Positions 1 through 6,527 of a stretch of DNA of 6,574 nucleotides are shown here, piece after piece. The DNA lies in assembly GCA_002373855.1 (NCBI GenBank), contig DFKO01000182.1:1-6574 (forward strand). The letters are read 5' to 3'. Both the position numbers and the translations under genes were made by a program. Numbering within the stretch: position 1 is the stretch's first letter; each line of letters opens with the position of its first letter. The notes under the pieces were generated by a model that was given only the letters and a program-made list of their open reading frames with translations, was not told the origin of the DNA and did no database searches. Source of the DNA: Lachnospiraceae bacterium UBA3643. Its GTDB lineage: Bacteria; Bacillota; Clostridia; Lachnospirales; Lachnospiraceae.

Positions 1-2
1 TC

Positions 3-452
3 GTCAGAGTAAATCGTCAGCTCCTCCAGGAACTTGGCCGTGAGCCGTCTCCCGCAGAGGTCGCAGCCCAGATGGATATGACAGAGGACAGGGTTCGTGA
101 GATCATGAAGATTTCACAGGATCCCGTATCCCTTGAGACACCTATCGGTGAGGAGGAGGATTCGCACCTTGGAGATTTCCTTCCCGATGAGAATGTACTT
201 GCTCCTTCTGATGCAGCTGCAAGGACCATGCTTAATGAGCAGCTTAATGAGATCCTCGATACCCTTACAGAGCGTGAGAGAAAGGTACTCACACTCAGAT
301 TTGGCCTTATCGACGGCAGGGCAAGAACCCTTGAGGAGGTCGGTAAGGAATTTAACGTAACACGTGAGCGTATCAGACAGATCGAGGCCAAGGCACTCCG
401 TAAGCTCCGTCATCCCAGCCGCTCCAAGAGGATCAAGGATTATCTTGATTAA
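3..452 (+). CDS. rpoD: RNA polymerase primary sigma factor RpoD/SigA, C-terminal part (5' truncated by window edge)
   Basis: This is the primary sigma factor, which directs RNA polymerase to housekeeping promoters. The open frame runs in from the window edge, so 149 C-terminal codons are visible. Seen in the sequence: a region 3 segment ([15 protein letters not shown], then [10 protein letters not shown]), the region 3.2 finger area ([19 protein letters not shown]), region 4.1 ([15 protein letters not shown]) and the region 4.2 helix-turn-helix at about visible residues 109-130 ([20 protein letters not shown]), ending in [13 protein letters not shown]. Region 4.2 contacts the -35 element in this family. 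The match to SigA proteins is close to consensus, which excludes an alternative sigma factor. An ATG at 72 is internal, since homology continues upstream of it. trmK follows after 42 bases, as in many Firmicutes. The upstream neighbour, often dnaG in this phylum, lies outside the window. Confidence 0.97.
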   Translation, partial: VRVNRQLLQELGREPSPAEVAAQMDMTEDRVREIMKISQDPVSLETPIGEEEDSHLGDFLPDENVLAPSDAAARTMLNEQLNEILDTLTERERKVLTLRFGLIDGRARTLEEVGKEFNVTRERIRQIEAKALRKLRHPSRSKRIKDYLD

Positions 453-494
453 TAAAGAAAAAAATTTTTGTGAGATTATTTTGTTAATTGTTTG

Positions 495-1301
495 ATGAGC
501 AGTGATATCAGGTTATCCGGAAGATTAAAGAGAATATGTGACATGTGTGGTCACGGCAATGTTATCGCCGATATCGGCTGTGACCACGGTTTCACATCCA
601 TTACATTAGTAAAAAGCGGAGCCTATAAAAAGGCTCTTGCCATGGATGTGAGGACGGGACCTCTTGAGAGAGCCGTTAAAAATATAAGAGAAGCGGGACT
701 TGCGGATCATATTGAAACGAGACTTTCCGATGGCTTTGAAAAGCTTAAGCCCGGCGAGGCAGATGCTTCAGTCATAACAGGTATGGGCGGCGAACTGATC
801 GAATCGATCCTGACCGCATATCCTGATACGGTTAAAAAACTTGATAAGCTTATCTTAAGCCCTCAGTCGGAAGCGGAAAGAGTGCGGCGTACCATTAGAA
901 AACTCGGATTCGGAATCACAGATGAAGACGCGCTTTATGATGACGGAAAATATTACGAGATAATCGTTGCGGAAAATGTGAATAAAGTCATTCCTGCCGA
1001 TAAAATCATTTCTGCGGATAAGGTCGTTTCTTCAAATGAAACAAACGGGGATATAAGATGGTCATTGTCATCCGGAGAATTAAGCTCCGGTGATGAAGAT
1101 ATTGATGAAATATACGGACCTATGTTACTGGCAAAAAAGAACCCGGCTCTTAAAACAAGACTTGAAAAAGAGAAAGTGATAGCGAAAAGCTTGCTTAAAA
1201 ACCTTGATAATGCAGAGGCTTCTGATTCAGTTATATCGAGAACAACAGAGCTGAAACATCAGTTAAGTGTTATTGATAAGGCATTGGAACATTATCTATA
1301 A
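495..1301 (+). CDS. trmK: tRNA (adenine(22)-N1)-methyltransferase TrmK
   Basis: The predicted enzyme uses S-adenosylmethionine to methylate N1 of adenine 22 in the D-loop of tRNA (B. subtilis YqfN/TrmK family). The 268-residue protein has the family marks: the SAM-binding motif I ADIGCDHGFTSI (residues 25-36), an acidic residue after the second strand (MDVRTGPLERA, from 50), the GMGG motif (96-99), LILSPQ (119-124) and KYYEIIVAE (152-160). These are followed by a helical, probably coiled-coil tail (about 205-262) starting at EIYGPMLL. The position directly after rpoD supports the assignment. Between the Rossmann domain and the tail lies an unusually long, low-complexity linker (about 161-204) containing short degenerate repeats. 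A TTG lies one codon before the chosen ATG (frame opening at 492). An in-frame stop at 471-473 rules out anything longer. No clear Shine-Dalgarno sequence precedes the start. Confidence 0.93.
   Translation: MSSDIRLSGRLKRICDMCGHGNVIADIGCDHGFTSITLVKSGAYKKALAMDVRTGPLERAVKNIREAGLADHIETRLSDGFEKLKPGEADASVITGMGGELIESILTAYPDTVKKLDKLILSPQSEAERVRRTIRKLGFGITDEDALYDDGKYYEIIVAENVNKVIPADKIISADKVVSSNETNGDIRWSLSSGELSSGDEDIDEIYGPMLLAKKNPALKTRLEKEKVIAKSLLKNLDNAEASDSVISRTTELKHQLSVIDKALEHYL
978..1031 (+). repeat. Three degenerate 18-base tandem units inside trmK
   Basis: Within trmK, 978-995, 996-1013 and 1014-1031 encode VNKVIP, ADKIIS and ADKVVS. The second and third units agree at 14 of 18 bases by my hand alignment; the first is more diverged. 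The units keep the reading frame and lie in the linker between the methyltransferase fold and the C-terminal helices. This looks like in-frame duplication of a linker segment, although chance similarity of short low-complexity sequence is possible. Confidence 0.5.
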
Positions 1302-1308
1302 AAATGTA

Positions 1309-1824
1309 ATGGCTAAAGGTAAAAAGAAGAAAAAAAGGAAAAAACTACCACCGCTATTAAAAGTCCTTTTAATTGTAGTTTGCGTTTTAATAGTAGGATA
1401 TTGTGTGTTTCTTGGGTTGGTTTATAAATATATAAAACGTGTTGACGAAGTGCAAAAAGAAAGTATGGATGAATTCGCAAATGTATTTATAACTCAGCTT
1501 GAAGACGAGAATGTTTTGGCAGATCGTTCTTCTCTTATTGAAATCAAAGAAATATTAGATGGAAATGAACATCCGATATCGGATATAAGTACAAAGCTTC
1601 TTTTAGGTGAACAGATTATTGATGCATATAATGGAAGATCATATGAGGTTATTTCAAGTCATTGTGTGCATGACAGTACGGCTTGTGCGATGCTCTCTAT
1701 AATATATCATTCCGATAGTAATGAAATTGAATTACTTTTAAGAAATGATTATGTAAATAATGATTCAATTATTAAGAAAGAAATTTATTCATTAGATAAG
1801 GATATTAGTGAATATTTAAAATAA
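1309..1824 (+). CDS. Unrecognised small single-pass membrane protein, lysine-rich N-terminus, AT-rich
   Basis: I do not recognise this 171-residue protein. It starts with a very basic stretch (MAKGKKKKKRKK, residues 1-12). One strong hydrophobic segment follows (about 15-41), and then a mainly acidic, polar domain of about 130 residues. The basic N-terminus predicts an N-in, C-out signal anchor with the domain outside the membrane. The outer part has two cysteines close together (C119, C126) near SSHCVHDSTACAMLSIIYH. The gene is much poorer in GC than its neighbours, about 29% by hand count against roughly 45-48% in sampled lines of the next gene. It sits between trmK and the NIF3 gene, which are adjacent or near each other in relatives. 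The frame is open upstream to 1267, overlapping trmK, but the lysine-rich start at 1309 is more natural. The trmK stop is 7 bases before. No Shine-Dalgarno is evident. It is probably a real gene: 171 open codons, tight spacing and a coherent membrane topology. Confidence 0.75.
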   Translation: MAKGKKKKKRKKLPPLLKVLLIVVCVLIVGYCVFLGLVYKYIKRVDEVQKESMDEFANVFITQLEDENVLADRSSLIEIKEILDGNEHPISDISTKLLLGEQIIDAYNGRSYEVISSHCVHDSTACAMLSIIYHSDSNEIELLLRNDYVNNDSIIKKEIYSLDKDISEYLK

Positions 1825-1827
1825 TTT

Positions 1828-2622
1828 ATGAAAACAGAAATAACAGTAAAAAACATAATAGACAAACTTGAAGAAAATTCTCCCATCAACATGGCGATGG
1901 ATTGGGATAATCCCGGGCTCCTTGTAGGGCATCTTGATGCTCCGGTAAAGAAAGTGGTAATAACCGTTGACGCAACCGATAATGTCGTTGACCTTGCCAT
2001 AAAGGAAAATGCCGACATGATCATTGCCCATCATCCACTTATATTTAAGGGATTAAAGAAGATTGGCGAGACGGATTTTATCGGACGACGCATACTTAAG
2101 CTTGCCGAGAATGGTATAGCTCTGTATGCCACCCATACCAATTTTGATGTTTCTACCATGGCAGAGGAGGCCGCCGATATACTGGGGCTTGTAAACCGCT
2201 CTGTCCTTGATGTGACATACGAGGATGAATACGGCAAGGAAGGCATAGGCCGGGTTGGATTTTTTAAGGATGAGATGACACTTCGTGATGTGGCAGTCAG
2301 CGTAAGGGAACTGTTCCATCTTGACGGTGTCAGGGTTTACGGCAATCTTGATGAAGTAATCGACATTGCAGCTATCTGTCCCGGTTCAGGCCATGACATG
2401 ATAGACGCAGCTCTTAAGGCAGGCGCAAAACTTCTTATAACGGGAGACATATCCCATCATCAGGGTATAGACGCAGTGGCCCGTGGCATAAATATTATTG
2501 ACGCATCCCACTACGGACTTGAGAAAATATTTGTTGACTATATGCTTGATTATTTCAGAACCGAGATAAAGGGCGTCAAGGCTGTGAGCGGCAGACAGGA
2601 GCAGCCGTTTATCATTGTATAG
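1828..2622 (+). CDS. NIF3/YbgI-family dinuclear metal-centre protein (annotated as GTP cyclohydrolase 1 type 2 homologue)
   Basis: This is a conserved protein of the NIF3 family, whose members form toroidal hexamers with two metal ions per subunit. Its true reaction is poorly established; the database name 'GTP cyclohydrolase 1 type 2' rests on limited data. The 264-residue length is the short form (like E. coli YbgI), without the inserted middle domain of B. subtilis YqfO. Expected metal ligands are all visible: H68 and H69 (IIAHHPLIF), D107 (THTNFD), and H228 and E232 (DASHYGLE). Other family marks are MDWDNPGLLVG (24-34), GIGRVG (139-144), CPGSG (184-188) and LITGDISHHQ (203-212). The usual DAGH is DASH here, a mild change that leaves the ligand intact. 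The start at 1828 gives the normal N-terminus, 3 bases after the previous stop. No clear Shine-Dalgarno is seen, so coupling to the upstream gene is possible. It follows trmK in Firmicutes generally, here with one gene between. Confidence 0.93.
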   Translation: MKTEITVKNIIDKLEENSPINMAMDWDNPGLLVGHLDAPVKKVVITVDATDNVVDLAIKENADMIIAHHPLIFKGLKKIGETDFIGRRILKLAENGIALYATHTNFDVSTMAEEAADILGLVNRSVLDVTYEDEYGKEGIGRVGFFKDEMTLRDVAVSVRELFHLDGVRVYGNLDEVIDIAAICPGSGHDMIDAALKAGAKLLITGDISHHQGIDAVARGINIIDASHYGLEKIFVDYMLDYFRTEIKGVKAVSGRQEQPFIIV

Positions 2623-2624
2623 AA

Positions 2625-5600
2625 GTGGACTGCCGGGATATGATAATGAAATTTATTAAGTGTAGTTTTGCTGTATTATTTATTTTGATATTCGGATACA
2701 TAATTTACGGATTGACCCTTGCACCTTTGGATGCGCCGTCTCTTGATCTTGATTTTGCCGTATATGACGGAGAGTGGGAGCTGATAGACAGCGAGGGCGG
2801 AGTCGGTATTATCAAGCTGCCCGCAGAGGTTGATGCCGGGAGAGGAGAGACGGTAAGGGTAAGGACGCTTCTTACAGATGATGCCGTAACCCATCCGTAT
2901 ATGTGCTTTCAGGGTGCGAGACAGGATATCAAAATCTATGTCGGCGATGAGCTCAGAGTATCTTATTCAACAGCTTCCACAAGACATACCGGCAAGTACA
3001 CTCCGCCGGTTTATGTGATGTGCCCTATATTTCCGGGCGATGTGGGTAAATATATCACATATGAAACGGTTACGTTATCCTCATATTCAGGTGTGATCTA
3101 TTCCGTATATATCGGAGAGAAGATGGGACTCTGGTATATGCTTATCAAGCAGCAGGGCATGGATCAGCTTGTGGCTTTTTGGACTTTGATGCTCGGTATA
3201 CTCGTAACTGTATCCTCAGTATTTATCGCTATCAGAAGCCGCAGAAAAATTGAATTGACATATCTGGGACTTGTGGTGGTGTTTGCGAGCATATGGCTTA
3301 TCGCCAATTCAAATCTGCGTCAGATAATCTTTCCTGCATTATCCGTCATAAACGATGTGACCTTTCTGATGCTGTTGCTTCTCCCGATGACCTTCTGTAT
3401 CTATCTTGACAGTATTCAGAAATACAGATATACAAAAGCATACAGAGTAGTTTGTATTGCGGATATTATCAACAGCATAATATGCATCATACTTCATGTA
3501 AGTGCTATAAGGGATTTCTCGGAAACCTTTATCTTTATGGCTTTGGTGGCTGTTGCGGCGATTATATTGATGATGGCAACGATGATAAAGGATTTCGTAA
3601 AGGGTGATATCAGGGATTATATCCTTGTCGCTATCGGGACGATCGTCGTGCTTGCCACCGCAGCCGGTCAGATATTTATATATCTGAATAAATCAGATCA
3701 GTTTCATACTCTTTTGCTTGAATTCGGACTGATATTTTTGTTGATGATGTCTATGTTTAATACTATCAGGGATATCATCAGGCTTAACCGGGATAAAGAT
3801 GAGGCACTGCTTGCGAGACAGTCTGAGAGCAGATTCCTCGCAAATATGTCCCATGAGATAAGGACTCCGATAAATGCCATTCTCGGATTTAATTCTTTGA
3901 TACTTCGGGAATCCAAAGAGAAGAATATAAGGGAATACGCTGCCGATATAGAGAGTTCCGGAAACACTTTGCTGGCACTTATAAATGATATTCTCGACTT
4001 ATCCAGAGTAGAATCCGGGAAGTTAGAGCTTATGTCCTCGGAGTATGATCTTTTCGGGATGGTCGATAATGTTATCAGGATGATGAAGATAAAGGCGGAT
4101 GCAAAGGGGCTTAAGCTTTTGCTAAAGCTTGATGAAGATCTTCCGCGTAAGCTGATCGGTGACGATGTGCGCATCAGGCAGATCCTTGTTAATCTGATCG
4201 GTAATGCAATCAAATATACGGAGAAAGGACAGGTCACATTAAATATAACAGGGAAATTGCAGGGAGAAGAGGTCGTCCTTGATGTGTCCGTAAAGGATAC
4301 GGGAACCGGCATCAAAAAGGAGGATATGGACCGTCTCTTTGAAAAATATGCAAGGATCAATGAAGAAAAAAACCGGGATATTGAAGGGACAGGTCTCGGA
4401 CTATCAATTACTCTCCAGCTCCTTAGGCTTTTTGGCAGTACGATAAATGTGGAGAGCGAGTTTGGGAAGGGCTCTGTTTTTTCCTTTAAATTAAAACAGG
4501 CGATATCCGACAAAACACCGATAGGTGATATCGAAGCGCTGAGAGAAAGCCGCATGGGCAAAAAAACGGCAGACCGTAAGATAAGTGCTCCCGGTGTCAG
4601 GGTGTTTATGTGTGATGATAACCCCCTTAACAGAAAGCTGTTTCTGGCTCTCTTAAAGGATACCGGTATGAACATTACATCAGCTGAAAACGGAAAAAGC
4701 GCGGAAGAAATACTTAAAAAAGAAAAATATGATATCATTTTTATGGATGATATGATGCCTGACGTAAACGGCTCGGAGATCATATCGGAGATTAAATCTG
4801 ATCTATTGTCAGTCAATCATGATACGCCCATAGTGGTCTTTACGGCTAATGTACTCCATGGAGTCCGTGAGATGTATCTTGAAAAAGGTTTTGATGAATA
4901 TCTTTCAAAGCCGGTGAAGATGGACAGACTGGAGAGGATATTTGAAAAATATCTTCCGGATGGAAGCTGGTTTTATGATAATGCAAAAGCCGGGGACAAT
5001 TCCTCTTCATACATTATAAAAGAAAATATAAAGGATAACTCATCGCTTCCCGATATAACCGGAGTAAGCTGGGATACGGCGATCGAAAAGATCGGTGATA
5101 TATATGCACTGGATGAGATGATAGGTAGCTTTGTCGCAATATACGATAATGATGCATATGAACTCGATAAAATATATAATAAGCTAAAGCTGTCATCAGA
5201 TGCAAAGGATGGAACAAAAGCTTTTTCGGATTACAGGGTTAAGGTTCATTCCATGAAGAGCGCCTCCGCCATAATAGGCGCAATGCAGATATCCGCACTG
5301 GCACAGCTCCTGGAAAATGCATCGGGTGAAGACAAAGCAGATTATATATATAATATACATCCTGTTTTCATCACTGAATGGAGAAGTATCGGAAAAAGTC
5401 TTGAACAGTATTATGATGAAAAACACAGTCATGACAAAAATGCTGTTCGGACAGATATTGATACCTTGAAGGATGATTTAAAGCTCCTGCTGTCGGCAGT
5501 CGAAGAGCTGGACACCGATACAGCCGATAGTGTCATGGACAGGATCGAGTCATATATTGTTGATGAAGAGACCGGGGTTTTGTTAAAGAAACTTAAAAAT

Positions 5601-5687
5601 GCGGTTTTGAATCTTGAGGCCGATGACTGCGCCGAGCTGATAGAACGGATAACAGAATCCTATTCTCAGGGTGGAGGTTTGAAATGA
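2625..5687 (+). CDS. Hybrid sensor histidine kinase: extracytoplasmic domain, 7TM, HisKA, HATPase, receiver, HPt, helical repeat tail
   Basis: This is a membrane sensor kinase of 1020 residues (numbering from the GTG at 2625). In order: a signal-anchor-like segment (about 11-32); an extracytoplasmic domain (33-178, probably beta-rich); seven hydrophobic segments (about 183-204, 210-228, 242-261, 272-294, 301-320, 331-354, 361-381), a layout like the 7TMR-DISM sensors; a HisKA H-box with phospho-acceptor H410 (FLANMSHEIRTP); HATPase with N-box N523/N527, G1 DTGTG (558-562) and G2 GTGLGL (588-593); a receiver with D664/D665, acceptor D708, T740 and K762; and an HPt domain with H875 (VHSMKSA). 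A tandem helical repeat ends the protein (952-1013). All phosphotransfer residues are intact. The start is uncertain: GTG 2625, ATG 2640 or ATG 2646. An AGAAGTGG at 2621-2628 would favour ATG 2640. The next gene overlaps by 4 bases and is the likely phosphorelay partner. Signal unknown. Confidence 0.93.
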   Translation: MDCRDMIMKFIKCSFAVLFILIFGYIIYGLTLAPLDAPSLDLDFAVYDGEWELIDSEGGVGIIKLPAEVDAGRGETVRVRTLLTDDAVTHPYMCFQGARQDIKIYVGDELRVSYSTASTRHTGKYTPPVYVMCPIFPGDVGKYITYETVTLSSYSGVIYSVYIGEKMGLWYMLIKQQGMDQLVAFWTLMLGILVTVSSVFIAIRSRRKIELTYLGLVVVFASIWLIANSNLRQIIFPALSVINDVTFLMLLLLPMTFCIYLDSIQKYRYTKAYRVVCIADIINSIICIILHVSAIRDFSETFIFMALVAVAAIILMMATMIKDFVKGDIRDYILVAIGTIVVLATAAGQIFIYLNKSDQFHTLLLEFGLIFLLMMSMFNTIRDIIRLNRDKDEALLARQSESRFLANMSHEIRTPINAILGFNSLILRESKEKNIREYAADIESSGNTLLALINDILDLSRVESGKLELMSSEYDLFGMVDNVIRMMKIKADAKGLKLLLKLDEDLPRKLIGDDVRIRQILVNLIGNAIKYTEKGQVTLNITGKLQGEEVVLDVSVKDTGTGIKKEDMDRLFEKYARINEEKNRDIEGTGLGLSITLQLLRLFGSTINVESEFGKGSVFSFKLKQAISDKTPIGDIEALRESRMGKKTADRKISAPGVRVFMCDDNPLNRKLFLALLKDTGMNITSAENGKSAEEILKKEKYDIIFMDDMMPDVNGSEIISEIKSDLLSVNHDTPIVVFTANVLHGVREMYLEKGFDEYLSKPVKMDRLERIFEKYLPDGSWFYDNAKAGDNSSSYIIKENIKDNSSLPDITGVSWDTAIEKIGDIYALDEMIGSFVAIYDNDAYELDKIYNKLKLSSDAKDGTKAFSDYRVKVHSMKSASAIIGAMQISALAQLLENASGEDKADYIYNIHPVFITEWRSIGKSLEQYYDEKHSHDKNAVRTDIDTLKDDLKLLLSAVEELDTDTADSVMDRIESYIVDEETGVLLKKLKNAVLNLEADDCAELIERITESYSQGGGLK
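5478..5663 (+). repeat. Two 35-residue-spaced helical repeats at the kinase C-terminus (coding repeat)
   Basis: After the HPt domain, residues 952-977 and 987-1013 of the kinase align without gaps at an offset of 35. L952/L987, K953/K988, L955/L990, A958/A993, V959/V994, L962/L997, D965/D1000, R973/R1008 and I974/I1009 are identical. Conservative pairs include D963/E998, V970/L1005, M971/I1006 and D972/E1007. Each unit reads as a helix, a short acidic turn and a second helix. This is a protein-level repeat; the DNA is not obviously repeated. Function unknown, possibly a docking or dimer surface. Confidence 0.6.
5673..5677 (+). promoter_or_regulatory. Shine-Dalgarno for the response regulator, inside the kinase gene
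   Basis: GGAGG lies 6 bases before the ATG at 5684 and within the last codons of the kinase (the GGG part of its GGGLK end). It fixes the start of the downstream gene. Together with the ATGA stop/start overlap it implies translationally coupled, near-stoichiometric expression of the two proteins. Confidence 0.85.
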
Positions 5688-6484
5688 AAGTAATATTAAC
5701 AGGAGATTTTTCGTTTGCCTTTAAGGATATATACGGATTTCTCGATGAGAAATTAAATGTTCAGGTCAGCCCGTTTGATGCAGGCAGCCTTGGTATGATA
5801 TCCAGGGTGGTCAATCCATCTTTGTTTGTGATCTGCATTACCGAAGTAGAGCCTGACACATCAAGGATATTTGATTTCATATCCGAAAAATATCCCAGCG
5901 TTCATAAGCTGGTCATCGTCAGCAAGGAAAATTATCCGTTTATAAGTGACAAGTGCCTTAGCGAAAGGGTTCATGTGCTTTTAAGACCTATCACAAATAT
6001 CCAGCTCCTTGATACATGCAGGAATATCATATCAGGGATAGAGCCTGATGATGCACAGGATAATGACAGGCAGCAGGAGGAGCTCTTGCCTAAATCTAAT
6101 ATCATGGTGGTGGATGACAGCGGCATGATGCTCAGAAACATCAAATCGATGCTGAGTGATAATTATAATCTTCAGCTTGCAAAATCGGGTGAGCAGGCTA
6201 TTAAGATGATAGATATGAAGCGGCCGGATCTGGTTTTGCTTGATTATAATATGCAGGGAATGAACGGCGTGGAGACCTTTGAGAGGATCAGGGGGCTTGA
6301 GGGCGAGCCTATACCGGTAATATTTCTGACAGGTGTATCGGACAGAGAGAAGATCATGTCCGCCATAACAAAAAATCCCGCCGGTTATATTTTGAAGCCG
6401 CCGGCAAAGGAACAGCTGATAAAAGCAATTGAGAAGGCTTTAAACAAATCGGAAGACGATACGGGGTCAGATGATCTGATATAA
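5684..6484 (+). CDS. Response regulator with degenerate receiver-like N-terminal domain and canonical C-terminal receiver; no output domain
   Basis: This 266-residue protein probably receives phosphate from the HPt domain of the kinase encoded just upstream. Residues about 138-254 are a receiver domain: the acidic pair D144/D145 (IMVVDDS), phospho-acceptor D187 (LVLLDYNMQG), T216 (VIFLTG) and K238 (GYILKPP). The usual proline after D-x-x-M is Q191. Residues about 1-118 follow the same strand/helix rhythm (KVILTGD, SLFVICIT, KLVIVSK, VHVLLRPI) but lack the chemistry: the acceptor position falls on C51, the Thr position on S80, and the Lys position on R101. I therefore read it as a pseudo-receiver, with no obvious family match. 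A polar linker (about 119-137, rich in D, Q and E) joins the two. There is no helix-turn-helix, GGDEF or other effector, so output must be through binding to another protein. The start is fixed by GGAGG and the 4-base overlap with the kinase gene. Confidence 0.88.
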   Translation: MKVILTGDFSFAFKDIYGFLDEKLNVQVSPFDAGSLGMISRVVNPSLFVICITEVEPDTSRIFDFISEKYPSVHKLVIVSKENYPFISDKCLSERVHVLLRPITNIQLLDTCRNIISGIEPDDAQDNDRQQEELLPKSNIMVVDDSGMMLRNIKSMLSDNYNLQLAKSGEQAIKMIDMKRPDLVLLDYNMQGMNGVETFERIRGLEGEPIPVIFLTGVSDREKIMSAITKNPAGYILKPPAKEQLIKAIEKALNKSEDDTGSDDLI

Positions 6485-6514
6485 TTACCCGTTATGATAA
6501 ATTGAAAACTCAAA

Positions 6515-6520
6515 AAGGAG
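6515..6520 (+). promoter_or_regulatory. Shine-Dalgarno for the last, partial gene
   Basis: AAGGAG in an A-rich leader sits 7 bases before the ATG at 6528. This is the best evidence that a real gene begins at the window's right edge, although only 15 full codons are visible. Confidence 0.8.
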
Positions 6521-6527
6521 AAAAAAT

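Noticed and set aside
453..494. Possible terminator or promoter between rpoD and trmK, suggested by AAAAATTTTT and TTGTGA.
   Set aside because: There is no GC-rich stem before the T run. A -10 placed 17 bases after TTGTGA would overlap the trmK start and match poorly.
1304..1309. ATGTAA, a start-stop pair just before the small membrane protein gene.
   Set aside because: A one-codon frame with no ribosome site. A minimal regulatory ORF cannot be supported from sequence alone.
3704..4816. A long open frame (370 codons) on the minus strand opposite the kinase domains.
   Set aside because: It is antisense to the HisKA, HATPase and receiver coding region, whose motifs are intact. Its protein is serine-rich with no recognisable domain, as expected of a shadow frame.
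4853..4864. Perfect 12-base palindrome ACTCCATGGAGT.
   Set aside because: It lies inside the receiver-coding part of the kinase, has no second copy that I can see and no regulatory context. Probably chance.
5260..5282. Inverted repeat GCGCC...GGCGC that could form a hairpin.
   Set aside because: It lies in the HPt coding region around conserved residues, has no following T run, and is explained by the codons.
6493..6498. TATGAT, a good -10-like hexamer before the last gene.
   Set aside because: No -35-like hexamer lies 16-18 bases upstream and there is no TG extension. One hexamer in AT-rich DNA is expected by chance.
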